A DNA stretch of 64,000 nt from Aminobacter sp. AP02 (GCF_003148805.1 NZ_QGGX01000002.1:248001-312000); one strand, 5' to 3'. Numbered from the stretch's first letter, positions 48,586-58,775 are shown. Translations and numbers: made by a program. The notes: generated from the letters alone by a model not told the origin.

Positions 48586-49626
48586 ATGACACGATTTCAC
48601 ACCCTTCTCGCGGCTGGCGTTGCCGGCCTCGCGACGGCGCTCGTCGCCGCACCGGCCCTCGCCCAGGGCAAGACGCTGACCATCTCCTGGTGGGGCTTCA
48701 ACGGCGACAAGCTCGATGAGTACATCATCAAGCCGTTCAAGGAGAAATGTGGCTGCGAGGTCGTGTTCGAGACCGGCAACAATGCCGACCGCCTCAACAA
48801 GATCAAGATCCGCAATGGCGAGGGCGTCGACGTCGCCTACTTCACCGACGCCTATTCGCAGATCGGCATCAAGGAAGGCCTGTTCCAGCCCATCGACAAG
48901 TCGAAGGTGCCGAACCTCGAAGGCCTCTACGACATCGCCAAGGCACCGCAGGGCGAGTACGGCCCGGCCTACACCATCGGCCGCGTCGGCGTGATCTATG
49001 ACAGCGCCAAGGTCAAGGCGCCGATCACCTCGTGGAACGACCTCTGGAAGGAAGACTTCAAGGCCTCGCTGTCGCTGCCGGGCATCACCACCACCGCCGG
49101 CCCGATGGCCGTGATGGTGGCTGGCACCCATGCCGGCGTCGACGCCTTCGCCGACGCAGACGCCGCCTTCAAGGCGATCGAGGATCTCAAGCCGAACGTC
49201 GTCAAGAACTACAACACCGGTTCCGAACTGGTGAACCTGTTCTCGACCGGCGAGATCTCGGCGGCCATCGCGCAGGACTTCACGCTGGCCCAGATCCAGG
49301 CCGCCGTGCCGACCGCCGCTTGGGCCAACCTGTCGGATGGCGCCATCGCCACGTTGAACACCATCAACATCCCCAAGGGCGCTGCCAACGTCGAGCTCGC
49401 CCATGAGTTCATCAACTTTGTGCTGTCGAAGGAAGTCCAGCAGAAGACCGCCGAGAACGGTGTTGATGCGCCGGTCGTCAAGGCGGTCGAGCTGACCCCT
49501 GAGCAGGCCAAGCTGTGGACCTACGGCGCCGACATGATCGCTTCGCTGAAGCAGGTCGATTACGAGAAGATGAACACGGCCAAGACCGAGTGGGTCGATC
49601 GCTGGAACGAAGTGTTCGGCATGTAA
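48586..49626 (+). CDS. ABC transporter periplasmic binding protein (PotD/PotF-like)
   Basis: A 346-residue solute-binding protein with a signal peptide (cleaved after 'APALAQ'). The mature start 'KTLTISWWGFNGDKLDEYI' and 'KIKIRNGEGVDVAYFTDAYSQIGIKEGLF' (in part) resemble the spermidine/putrescine branch of extracellular binding proteins, but the polyamine-binding Asp/Trp set is not obviously conserved. The downstream enzymes (deaminase-type amidohydrolase, dipeptidase) suggest a nitrogenous ligand such as a nucleoside-, amine- or peptide-like compound. A terminator lies between this gene and the permease genes. Confidence 0.88.
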   Translation: MTRFHTLLAAGVAGLATALVAAPALAQGKTLTISWWGFNGDKLDEYIIKPFKEKCGCEVVFETGNNADRLNKIKIRNGEGVDVAYFTDAYSQIGIKEGLFQPIDKSKVPNLEGLYDIAKAPQGEYGPAYTIGRVGVIYDSAKVKAPITSWNDLWKEDFKASLSLPGITTTAGPMAVMVAGTHAGVDAFADADAAFKAIEDLKPNVVKNYNTGSELVNLFSTGEISAAIAQDFTLAQIQAAVPTAAWANLSDGAIATLNTINIPKGAANVELAHEFINFVLSKEVQQKTAENGVDAPVVKAVELTPEQAKLWTYGADMIASLKQVDYEKMNTAKTEWVDRWNEVFGM

Positions 49627-49634
49627 GACTGCGG

Positions 49635-49663
49635 AAGGAGGGGCCTCGCGCCCCTCCTTTTTT
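49635..49663 (+). terminator. Terminator within the ABC transporter gene set
   Basis: AAGGAGGGGC / GCCCCTCCTT with a short loop and six T lies 9 bases after the binding-protein stop and 155 bases before the first permease. Partial read-through would give more binding protein than permease. Confidence 0.9.
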
Positions 49664-49818
49664 CTGTGCGTTTCCGGTGGCATCCGCCCCAATTTCCGCC
49701 TTGCATCTCACTTTGCGGCAATCTGCACCTTTCGCGATTGGTCAATGAAGGCTAGCAAGCTCGCAAGTGCCGCCGCCTCCGTGCCGCGCACCCTGGTAAC
49801 TGGAAGAGATCGGACTTC

Positions 49819-50646
49819 ATGCTGAAACGATATGCCGGATGGTGGCTCGCTGCGCCGGCCACGCTGGCGGTGCTGGTATTCCTGATACTGCCGGTGGCCG
49901 CTACGATCGCCACGACCTTCGGCGAGGATGGCGGCATCTTCGCGCCCTACGTCGCCTTCTTCAACAGCGGCTTCCGCCGCACCGTGCTCTGGCGCACCAT
50001 CGAGATTTCGCTGGCGACAACCGCCATCTCGCTGGTCGTCGGCTTCCTCACCGCCTATGTCGTGTCGAAGTCGCCTGGCAAGCTGAAGAGCCTCCTGATC
50101 ATCGCAGCCGTCTTCCCGCTCTTGACCGGCGTCGTCGTGCGCTCCTTTGCCTGGCTGATCATCCTCGGCAAGAACGGCATCCTGAACAACTTCCTCGTCA
50201 GCATCGGCGCGATCAGCGAGCCGCTGTCGATGCTCTACACCCAGGGCTCCGTTATCGTCGCGATGGTCTACCTGTTCGTGCCGCTGATGATCCTGACGCT
50301 GGTCGGCGTACTCGAAAACATCCCCGACGACGTCGTCCAGGCCTCGGCCTCGCTCGGCGCTACGCCGGCCGGAACGTTCCGCCAGGTGATCCTGCCGCTC
50401 GCCGTGCCGGGCCTCATCGTCGGTGCAGTGCTCGTCTTCACCGGTTCCTTCACCGCCTACGCCACGCCGCAGCTGCTCGGCGGCGAGCGCCAGATGGTCA
50501 TGGGCACGCTGATGTACCAGCGTGCCATGGTCTCGTTCGACTGGGTCGGCGCCTCCACAATCGCAGCAATCATGGTGGTGATCACTGTCACTGTGGTTCT
50601 TGCCATGAGCCGCATCGCGCGGCGCCTCAACCCGATGGCGACATGA
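49819..50646 (+). CDS. ABC transporter permease (PotB/PotH-like)
   Basis: A 275-residue inner-membrane permease with about six helices. The EAA loop reads 'VVQASASLGATPAGTFRQVILPLAVPGL' (in part), which docks the ATPase. It belongs to the polyamine/2-aminoethylphosphonate-type permease group and is coupled to the second permease by an ATGA overlap. Confidence 0.92.
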   Translation: MLKRYAGWWLAAPATLAVLVFLILPVAATIATTFGEDGGIFAPYVAFFNSGFRRTVLWRTIEISLATTAISLVVGFLTAYVVSKSPGKLKSLLIIAAVFPLLTGVVVRSFAWLIILGKNGILNNFLVSIGAISEPLSMLYTQGSVIVAMVYLFVPLMILTLVGVLENIPDDVVQASASLGATPAGTFRQVILPLAVPGLIVGAVLVFTGSFTAYATPQLLGGERQMVMGTLMYQRAMVSFDWVGASTIAAIMVVITVTVVLAMSRIARRLNPMAT

Positions 50647-51434
50647 TGACCAGCCGTATCAATCCCCTGCTGATCCTGTTCACCGTCCTGGTCTACATCT
50701 TCCTGATGGGGCCGCTGATCATCGTGCTCGGCGCCTCGGTCAGCGACACCACCTACCTGACCTTCCCGCCGCAAGGTCTGACGCTGCGCTGGTTCGAAAA
50801 CATCTTCGCCATCAGCGCCTTCAAGCGCACGATCATCACCAGTCTGGAGCTTGCGTTCCTTGCGACCGGCCTGGCACTGCTGATCGGTATTCCTGCTGCC
50901 TATGCGCTCAACCGCTACCGCATCAAGCTGCCAACCTGGCTGTCGACCGTGTTCGTGCTGCCGATCCTGGTGCCCGAGATCGTGCTCGGCTTCTCGCTGC
51001 TGAAGTCGGTCGCCGTCGGCATGCAGACGCCGATCTTCCTGACGCTGCTCGTCGGCCACATGCTGCTCGTATTGCCCTATTGCGTGCGCGTCGTCTCGGC
51101 CAGCCTCGCCTCCTTCGACTTCTCGATCGAGGAGGCCGCCGTCAGCCTCGGCAGCCCGCCGATGAAGACCTTCTTCACCATCGTGCTGCCCAATGTCCGC
51201 TCCGGCGTGATCGCGGCCTTCATCCTGGCCTTCATCACCTCGATCAACGACGTGTCGACGTCGCTCTTCCTCACCGGACCCGGGGTCTCGACCCTGCCTA
51301 TCCAGATCCTCGCCCATGTCGAGCAGTTCTTCGATCCGACGATCGCGTCGGTTTCGGTGCTGCTGATGCTGCTGACCGTCGCAGTCATGGCCATCGTCGA
51401 GCGCACGCTCGGCCTCACCTTCCTTGCGAAGTAG
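50643..51434 (+). CDS. ABC transporter permease (PotC/PotI-like)
   Basis: A 263-residue permease, the second membrane subunit. Six hydrophobic segments are visible, with EAA loop 'IEEAAVSLGSPPMKTFFTIVLPNV'(in part). ATG 50643 overlaps the previous stop by 4 bases; the frame is open much further upstream, but that stretch is antisense-like shadow of the first permease. Confidence 0.92.
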   Translation: MMTSRINPLLILFTVLVYIFLMGPLIIVLGASVSDTTYLTFPPQGLTLRWFENIFAISAFKRTIITSLELAFLATGLALLIGIPAAYALNRYRIKLPTWLSTVFVLPILVPEIVLGFSLLKSVAVGMQTPIFLTLLVGHMLLVLPYCVRVVSASLASFDFSIEEAAVSLGSPPMKTFFTIVLPNVRSGVIAAFILAFITSINDVSTSLFLTGPGVSTLPIQILAHVEQFFDPTIASVSVLLMLLTVAVMAIVERTLGLTFLAK

Positions 51435-51440
51435 AACCTT

Positions 51441-52502
<1,062 letters not shown>

Positions 52503-52515
52503 CTGAGGAGCGACC

Positions 52516-53838
52516 ATGTCCATCCTCATTTCCAACGCCACCGTCCTGCCCTGCACCGAAGACATGCCCGTCCTCGACAGGGGCTGGGTCCATGTCGAGG
52601 GCGGCATCATCAAGGCGGTCGGAGCGGGCGAGGCGTCCGCAGTCGCCGGCGCTGAAACGCTCGATGCCGGCGGCGATCTCGTCATGCCCGGCATGGTCAA
52701 CCCGCACTGCCACATGGCGATGACGCTGTTTCGCGGCCTTGGCGAGGACGTCGACGACCGGCTCTATCGCTACATCCTGCCCTTGGAGCGCAAGTTCGTG
52801 CGGCCCGAGGCGGTGCGTGCCGGCACGGCGCTGGCGGCGCTCGAACTGATCGAGGGCGGGGTCACCTCGGTCGCCGACATGTATTATTTTGAGACCGAGG
52901 TTGCCCGCGTTGTCGCCAGTGCCGGCATCCGTGGCGTGCTTGGGCAGACCATCGCCGACTTCGACCCGCCCGACCACAAGAACGCCGACGAAGGCTTCGC
53001 GCTGACCGAGGCGCTGGTCGCCCAATTCACCGGCCACACCCGCGTCAGGCCGTCCATCGCTCCCCACGCGCCCTATTCCACCGGCATGGCCGTCATGGAG
53101 CGCATCGCGCGCTGGTCGGACGATCATCCCGACGTGCCCGTGCAGATGCATCTCGCCGAGAGCGACCAGGAGATGGAGTGGGCGCACAAGACCCACGGCA
53201 TGCGCCCGGTCGAGGTGGTCGAGAAGGCCGGGCTGCTTCGCAAGGGCCTGATCTGCGCCCATTGCCTGCATGTCGATTCGTCCGACATCGAGCGCATGGC
53301 CCATGCCCAGGTCTGCGTCGCCCACAACGCGCGCTCCAACGGCAAGGCCGGTCGCGGCATCGCGCCCGTCGAGGCGATGCGCAAGGCTGGCATTCCCGTG
53401 GGCATCTCGACCGATGGCGCGATGAGCGGCAACACGCTCGACCTGTTCTCGCAGTTCGCGCCGGTGTCGATGTTCGCCAAGCTGCTCGGCCACAGCCGCA
53501 AGCCGATGGCCTCGGTCGACGTCGTGCGCATGGCCACGCGAGACGGCGCCAAGGTGCTCGGGCTGGACGCAAAAATCGGTTCGCTCGAACCGGGCAAGCA
53601 GGCCGACCTCATCCGCCTCAGCCTGGCCGCGCCGCGCCAGCAGCCGATCTACGACATCTATTCGACGCTGGTCTTCGCCACCATGCCGACCGACGTGCGC
53701 GACGTCATGGTTGGCGGCGACTGGCTGATGCGCGATCGCGAGGTGCTTAGCCTCGAGCGCAAGAAGGTGCTGCGCGACGCGCTGCAGGTGGCCAAGAGCT
53801 TCAAGGCCGAGATGGCCCGCATCGACGCGGGCGGTTGA
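52516..53838 (+). CDS. Amidohydrolase (MTA/SAH deaminase / chlorohydrolase-like)
   Basis: A 440-residue metal-dependent hydrolase of the TRZ/ATZ-MtaD group. Metal residues include His64 and His66 in 'NPHCHMAMTLFRG', 'QMHLAESDQEMEW', 'ICAHCLHVDSSDI' and the Asp of 'GISTDGAMSGNTLD'. Members deaminate methylthioadenosine, S-adenosylhomocysteine, guanine or s-triazines. The substrate is not decided by sequence, but its position after an importer and near purine enzymes favours a purine or purine nucleoside derivative. 13 bases after the ATPase gene, so same transcript. Confidence 0.88.
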   Translation: MSILISNATVLPCTEDMPVLDRGWVHVEGGIIKAVGAGEASAVAGAETLDAGGDLVMPGMVNPHCHMAMTLFRGLGEDVDDRLYRYILPLERKFVRPEAVRAGTALAALELIEGGVTSVADMYYFETEVARVVASAGIRGVLGQTIADFDPPDHKNADEGFALTEALVAQFTGHTRVRPSIAPHAPYSTGMAVMERIARWSDDHPDVPVQMHLAESDQEMEWAHKTHGMRPVEVVEKAGLLRKGLICAHCLHVDSSDIERMAHAQVCVAHNARSNGKAGRGIAPVEAMRKAGIPVGISTDGAMSGNTLDLFSQFAPVSMFAKLLGHSRKPMASVDVVRMATRDGAKVLGLDAKIGSLEPGKQADLIRLSLAAPRQQPIYDIYSTLVFATMPTDVRDVMVGGDWLMRDREVLSLERKKVLRDALQVAKSFKAEMARIDAGG

Positions 53839-53849
53839 AAGGAAAAGAC

Positions 53850-55259
53850 ATGAACAAGACCGCAGCCACGGCGCGCCTCGATGAGGTGCTTGCCAATGTC
53901 GACGCCAACATCGACAACAGCCTTGAGCGCCTGTTCGACCTGATCCGCATCCCCTCTGTTTCAACCGATCCGGCGCATGCCGCAGACTGCAAGCGCGCCG
54001 CCGAATGGCTGACCAAGGAACTCGGCGAGCTCGGCTTCGACGCCTCGGTGCGCCCGACCGCGCGCCACCCGATGGTGGTCGGCCACGACCGCACGGGGCA
54101 GGGGGCGCATGTGCTGTTTTACGGCCACTACGACGTCCAGCCTGTCGATCCGCTCAATCTGTGGCACTCCGATCCGTTCGAGCCCATGCTGGTGCCCCAG
54201 CCCGACGGGGAGACCCATATCGTTGCCCGCGGCGCATCCGACGACAAGGGCCAGCTCTTGACCTTCGTCGAGGCGTGCCGCGCCTGGAAGGCCGTCTCCG
54301 GCAGCCTGCCGATCCAGGTGTCGGTGCTGTTCGAGGGCGAGGAGGAGATTTCCAGCCCAAGCCTGCCGCCCTTCCTCGACAGCACCGGCGCCGAACTCAA
54401 GGCCGACGTCGTGCTGGTCTGCGACACCGACATGTGGGACGCCGAGACGCCCGCCGTCACCACCATGCTGCGCGGCGTGCTGAAGGAGGAGATCGTCATC
54501 TCCTGCTCCAACCGCGACTTGCATTCGGGCATCTACGGCAACGCCGCGCGCAACCCGCTGCAGGTTCTGTCCGATATCGTCTCCAGCCTGCGCACGCCTG
54601 ACGGCGGCGTCGCGGTCGAAGGCTTCTATGACGGCGTCACCGAACTGCCCGACGCCATCAAGGCGCAGTGGCAGCGCCTGCCCTTCGACGACAAGGGCTT
54701 TTTGGGCGACATCGGGCTGTCGATCCCTGCGGGCGAAAACGGCCGCTCGGTGCTTGAGCAAGTCTGGGCGCGCCCGAGCTGCGAGATCCACGGCATCATC
54801 GGCGGCTACACCGAAGAGGGCTTCAAGACCGTCATCCCGGCCAAGGCGCAGTCCAAGATCTCGTTCCGGCTCGTCGCCGGCCAGGACCCGGCGAAGATCC
54901 GCGACGCCTTCCGCGCCCATGTCCGCGCCCGCATCCCGGCAGACTGCTCGGTCGAGTTCATCGACCATGGCGCAAGTGCGGCGACCGTCATGCCCATCGA
55001 CGGCGCTTTCCTGACCAAGGCGCTCGGTGCGTTGACCGAGGAATGGGAGCGCGAAGCGGCCGTCGCCGGCAGCGGCGGCTCGATCCCGATCGTCTCCGCC
55101 TTCAAGGAAAAGCTTGGCATGGATTCACTGCTGATCGGCTTCGCCCGTTTCGACAACCGCATCCATAGCCCGAACGAGAAGTACGACCTGACCAGCTTCC
55201 GCAAAGGCATCCGCTCCTGGGCGCGTATCCTTGCGGCGTTTGCCGAAGACAAGGGCTGA
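53850..55259 (+). CDS. M20 family dipeptidase
   Basis: A 469-residue M20 metallopeptidase. Metal-site features are 'FYGHYDVQPVDPLNLW' (His93, Asp95), 'RGASDDKGQ' (Asp131/132) and 'LFEGEEEISSPS'. This subgroup (dipeptidase/carnosinase-like) cleaves dipeptides or N-acyl amino acids in the cytoplasm. ATG 53850 has AAAGGAAAA upstream; a TTG at 53835 is the only longer alternative. It is the last gene of the importer-amidohydrolase-dipeptidase operon. Confidence 0.9.
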   Translation: MNKTAATARLDEVLANVDANIDNSLERLFDLIRIPSVSTDPAHAADCKRAAEWLTKELGELGFDASVRPTARHPMVVGHDRTGQGAHVLFYGHYDVQPVDPLNLWHSDPFEPMLVPQPDGETHIVARGASDDKGQLLTFVEACRAWKAVSGSLPIQVSVLFEGEEEISSPSLPPFLDSTGAELKADVVLVCDTDMWDAETPAVTTMLRGVLKEEIVISCSNRDLHSGIYGNAARNPLQVLSDIVSSLRTPDGGVAVEGFYDGVTELPDAIKAQWQRLPFDDKGFLGDIGLSIPAGENGRSVLEQVWARPSCEIHGIIGGYTEEGFKTVIPAKAQSKISFRLVAGQDPAKIRDAFRAHVRARIPADCSVEFIDHGASAATVMPIDGAFLTKALGALTEEWEREAAVAGSGGSIPIVSAFKEKLGMDSLLIGFARFDNRIHSPNEKYDLTSFRKGIRSWARILAAFAEDKG

Positions 55260-55281
55260 GGGGCGGTCGCTCCCCGCTAGC

Positions 55282-55432
55282 ACCCCCTTACCGGTTCGCT
55301 GCGCGAACCGCCTCTCCCACTGCCTGGGGGAAAGGAATCGCCAATCTTGCAGGTCTGGCCTCTCAGAACTTGTTCCTCTCCCCCACGCAGTGGGGGAGAG
55401 GTGGCACGGCGAAGCCGTGACGGTGAGGGGCT
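55282..55432. repeat. Inverted-repeat element, copy A (MITE-like)
   Basis: About 150 bp with a central GGAATCGCCAATCT and a right arm reading CCCCCAC...GTGGGGGAGAGGTGGCACGG through a GTCACGGCTTCGCCGTG-type stem to GGTGAGGGGCTT. The left arm (CACCCCCTTACCGGTTCGC) is a variant of the expected inverted copy. A closely related copy lies at 58621-58775 in the same orientation. No coding capacity. Confidence 0.75.
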
Positions 55433-55455
55433 TTCGAGCGAAACCGCTTCAGTAG

Positions 55456-55547
55456 CCCTCATGGTGAGCCTGTCGAACCACGAGGGCGCTAGACGCTACC
55501 TCCGTCAGCGCCAAGTCCCTCATGGTTCGACAAGCTCACCATGAGGG
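55456..55547. repeat. 31-bp inverted repeat pair
   Basis: 55456-55486 (CCCTCATGGTGAGCCTGTCG...) and 55517-55547 are inverted copies with two differences, separated by 30 bases. The unit itself is partly palindromic (CCCTCATGGT...ACCATGAGGG). The same kind of short repeat is scattered between genes in many alphaproteobacteria. Its second arm ends just before the stop of the deaminase gene and may act as its transcript end. Confidence 0.75.
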
Positions 55548-55557
55548 TGCGTGGTCG

Positions 55558-57432
55558 CTACCAGACCACCTTGTGGCTCTCGCCCGTCTGCACGTTCACA
55601 AACCCCTCGGGGACTGCATCCGTCGGCGCCACAAGCACCCAGCGCCACGGCGCGCAGGTCAGCGTGGCGAATTGCAGGCGCTCGGGGAAGCCGGGGAACC
55701 AGCGCGGCGAGAATGTAGGCTCGTAGAGCCAGTCGATCCTGTTGGCCTCGGCGTAGAGCTTTTCCATGTCGGCATCGAGCGCTTCGGCCGGCCGGTTGGT
55801 CATCAGCCCGCCGACCTCGTAATGCACGTCGGCCACCACCTTGCCATCCGTCACCAGCGCCCAGCCGCCCTGGTTCTCCGAAATGCGGTTGACCACCTCG
55901 GCCATGGCAGCATCGGACGAGCCGACGACCCAGATATTGTGCTGGTCGTGCGCCACGGTGCAGCCCACCGCGGTGTCAGGCGTCTTCGGGCCACAGCCGA
56001 GCCAGAACATCTTGGCCACCCGACCCTTGCCCGAATAACGGTCGACGACGGCGAACTTGGTGATGTTGCGCTCGGTGTCGCGCTGTACCTTGCCATCCGC
56101 CACGGGCAACTCCTTGGTGATAAAATTGTCGTCCCAATGGAATGGGCGCAGCAGTGCCGCCTGCATCGTCTCGCGGCCAGGCTTGGCCGGTATCGCGAAG
56201 TCCTGGGCGGTCAGCTTGCGGCCGACATTGACGGTTTTCGTCGCCCATTCCGGCCAGTCGATATCTGGCAGGTGGCCGGTGAAGCTCTTGCCCTCGGACA
56301 CCTGCTCGCCGTCTGCCCAGACCTCTGAGATCGACGCCGTCGCCGCCTTGTCGAGCAGCACCATGTCGGCGAAGCGGCCGGGCGCGATCGAACCGACGAA
56401 AGGCGTCAGCCGCATGTGCCGCGCCGGGTTGATCGACACGCACTGGTAGGCGATCTCGGGCGAAAGCCCGCTCTCGATGGCGAGGCGGACATTGTGGTCG
56501 GTCGCGCCCATCTTCAGCGTGTCGGAGGCGCTGCGGTCGTCGGTGGCAAACGCCACCTGGCTCCAGTCGCGCAGGCCGCGCTCGAGCAGGCCCTGGATGA
56601 TGTCGGGCATGGAATGCGGGCGGATCTCGATGAAGATGCCGCGCCTGAGCTTGTCCCACGCTTCCTCGGGCGTCCACGCCTCGTGGTCGGAGGAGAGGCC
56701 GGCGGCGGCGAAGGCGTTGATCGAGGCTAGGTCGCGCAGGCCCGCGCCATGGCCTTCGATCACGCCGCGCTTTTCAAAGGTCGCCTGGATCATGCCCCAG
56801 AGCCGGCCATAGGACGGGTTCTCGGGGTTCCACACGGCGGGCCAGTCCATGACCTCGTCGAGGCCGGCGACCATGGTGTTTTCGCCAAGGAAGCCGATCT
56901 GCTCGGCATAGCCGAAATGCCCGCCGCCGCCTTCATAGGCGGTCGGCGGCACGGCCGAGCCGGGAAGGGGAAAAATCTTCATCGGTGAGCCTGCGCGGCG
57001 GGCCGTCAGCCAGAATTCGAGGTTGTTGGGGCCGTTGACGTTGGAGAATTCGTGGCTTGCCTCGCAGGTCCAGGTATTGCCGCGCGGCATGACCAGCGCT
57101 GCCTCATGCTCGGGCGTCAAATGCGAGCTCTCGATGTGCTTGTGCACCTCGCCGAAGCCCGGCACGGCGGCGAGATGGGTGCGGTCGATGGTCTCGCGGG
57201 CCTTGCCAGGAAAGCTTCCCGCCGGGCCGACATAGGCGATACGCCGGCCACGGATCGCCACCTCGCAATCGTCCATCCAGGTGCAGGTGTGCACGTCGAG
57301 CACGCGGCCGAGCTGGACGAGGCGGTCGGCCTCGCGCTTGCCAAGTGCTGTGAGCACCAGATCCTGCCGGATGCGAATTTCGTCGGCGGGATCGATGAGG
57401 AGGTCGGCGGGCAGGGGGGCTGTCTTGGTCAT
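55558..57432 (-). CDS. Adenine deaminase family protein (divergent)
   Basis: A 624-residue amidohydrolase of the adenine deaminase family, which converts adenine to hypoxanthine. The metal ligands known for the family appear present: 'VHKHIESSHLTPEH' (two His), Glu in 'MVAGLDEVMDW', His in 'IEGHGAGLRDLASINAFAAAG' (in part), His in 'LSSDHEAWTPEE' and Asp in 'FATDDRSASDTL'. Departures from typical Ade are the 'PGFGEVHKH' in place of PGFIDxHxH and 'EASHEFSN' in place of ADPHEIAN, so the substrate might differ. ATG 57432 starts 'MTKTAPLPADLL'; the frame opens further upstream at 57513. Divergent from the nucleoside hydrolase gene. Confidence 0.85.
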   Translation of the reverse strand: MTKTAPLPADLLIDPADEIRIRQDLVLTALGKREADRLVQLGRVLDVHTCTWMDDCEVAIRGRRIAYVGPAGSFPGKARETIDRTHLAAVPGFGEVHKHIESSHLTPEHEAALVMPRGNTWTCEASHEFSNVNGPNNLEFWLTARRAGSPMKIFPLPGSAVPPTAYEGGGGHFGYAEQIGFLGENTMVAGLDEVMDWPAVWNPENPSYGRLWGMIQATFEKRGVIEGHGAGLRDLASINAFAAAGLSSDHEAWTPEEAWDKLRRGIFIEIRPHSMPDIIQGLLERGLRDWSQVAFATDDRSASDTLKMGATDHNVRLAIESGLSPEIAYQCVSINPARHMRLTPFVGSIAPGRFADMVLLDKAATASISEVWADGEQVSEGKSFTGHLPDIDWPEWATKTVNVGRKLTAQDFAIPAKPGRETMQAALLRPFHWDDNFITKELPVADGKVQRDTERNITKFAVVDRYSGKGRVAKMFWLGCGPKTPDTAVGCTVAHDQHNIWVVGSSDAAMAEVVNRISENQGGWALVTDGKVVADVHYEVGGLMTNRPAEALDADMEKLYAEANRIDWLYEPTFSPRWFPGFPERLQFATLTCAPWRWVLVAPTDAVPEGFVNVQTGESHKVVW

Positions 57433-57593
57433 GGCCTCGGCTCTACTGCATGCCGGGCGAAATCGGAACCGGTTTCCTCTGTGCCAGCCGGGATCGGCAG
57501 ACCACTGGCGCAAGCTTTTCGGCTTGATTCACCCGGGGCGATGATGCGAAGCGGGACCGGACTTGATTTGAGACCGGAATGAAAGGCCGCGCC

Positions 57594-58517
57594 ATGCAGC
57601 AGACCCAGACCCGCAAGGTGATCATCGACACCGATCCCGGCATCGACGATGCGGTGGCGATCCTGCTGGCGCTGAAGTCGGCCGAGTTCGACGTCATCGG
57701 CATCACCACGGTTGCCGGCAACATCGGCATCGCCACCACCACGCGCAATGCCGGCCGCATCCTGGCGCTCGAAGGCCGTGTCGACGTGCCCGTCATCGCC
57801 GGCGCCGCCGGGCCGTTGTCGCGCAAGGGTTTCGACACCGCCGACATCCACGGCAACGACGGCCTCGGCGGCGTGGCCTTCCCCGATGCATTGGCCCAAC
57901 CGGTTGTCGGTGACGCCGTCACCTGGCTGCGCGACAGGCTTAAGGCTGCTGACGCCGGCACCATCGACATCCTGGCGCTCGGCCCGCTCACCAACATCGC
58001 GCGCCTCGCCACCGATCATCCAGAGGCTGCAAAGCGCATCGGCCGCGTCATCGCCATGGGCGGGGCGGTCTACGAGCCCGGCAACATCGGCCCGCGTGCC
58101 GAGTTCAACATCGCCGCCGACCCCGAGGCCGCCGAGATCGTCTTTGCCGCCGGGCTTGATTTCACGCTGATCCCGCTAGACGTCACCCGCAAGGTGCGCG
58201 CCACGCGCGACGACACCGCCATGCTTCAAGCATCCGGCGTGCCGGCGGCTGTCGCATCCGGCGCGCTGATCGACGCCTATTTCCAGTCGACGACGGGTGG
58301 CGAGAGCCGGCCGCTGCACGACCCTTGCGTCATGCTTCTGGCGCTCGACGAAGCGCTGTTCACCTGCGAAACGCTGAAGCTTGCGGTCGATACGGGCTCG
58401 ACGCGGGATGCGGGGGCGCTGAGCGTTTCGGAAGACGGCTCGCCGGTTTCGCTGGCGCTGAAGGTCGAAAGCGCTGCTGTGCTCAGGCTGCTCTATGACA
58501 GGCTGAAGGCGGAGTAG
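57594..58517 (+). CDS. Nucleoside hydrolase (IunH family)
   Basis: A 307-residue ribonucleoside hydrolase that splits nucleosides into base and ribose. The Ca-binding signature 'DTDPGIDDA' is at residues 12-20; 'LGPLTNIARL' and 'PRAEFNIAADPEAAEIVF' (in part) with the Asn/Asp ligands are conserved. Purine versus pyrimidine preference cannot be read. Starts are possible at 57579 or 57594; the latter follows GAAAGG. Divergent from the adenine deaminase; the two products (a base from one, deamination by the other) fit one pathway. Confidence 0.92.
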   Translation: MQQTQTRKVIIDTDPGIDDAVAILLALKSAEFDVIGITTVAGNIGIATTTRNAGRILALEGRVDVPVIAGAAGPLSRKGFDTADIHGNDGLGGVAFPDALAQPVVGDAVTWLRDRLKAADAGTIDILALGPLTNIARLATDHPEAAKRIGRVIAMGGAVYEPGNIGPRAEFNIAADPEAAEIVFAAGLDFTLIPLDVTRKVRATRDDTAMLQASGVPAAVASGALIDAYFQSTTGGESRPLHDPCVMLLALDEALFTCETLKLAVDTGSTRDAGALSVSEDGSPVSLALKVESAAVLRLLYDRLKAE

Positions 58518-58620
58518 CGGTTCGTCATCCAGGAGGCCGGAGGAACGCACAGGCCGTCACCGAATGGGCAGCGGGTAGGGCAGGACATACTACTCGTCGC
58601 CTAGCCAGTCGTTTCATACC

Positions 58621-58775
58621 AAGCCCCTTCACCGTCACGGCTTCGCCGTGCCACCTCTCCCCCACTTCGTGAGGGAGAGGAATCGCCAATCTCGCGACCT
58701 CACAGAACGGGAGTTCCTCGCCCCCCACAGAGTGGGGAGAGGTGGCACGGCGAAGCCGTGACGATGAGGGGGCTT
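58621..58775. repeat. Inverted-repeat element, copy B (MITE-like)
   Basis: About 155 bp with ~43-bp terminal inverted repeats: AAGCCCCTTCACCGTCACGG...CTCTCCCCCAC on the left and GTGGGGAGAGGTGGCACGG...GAGGGGGCTT on the right. The centre contains GGAATCGCCAATCT, shared with copy A. Each arm also contains a small CACGGCTTCGCCGTG hairpin. The remainder of 58518-58800 shows no gene. Confidence 0.8.
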
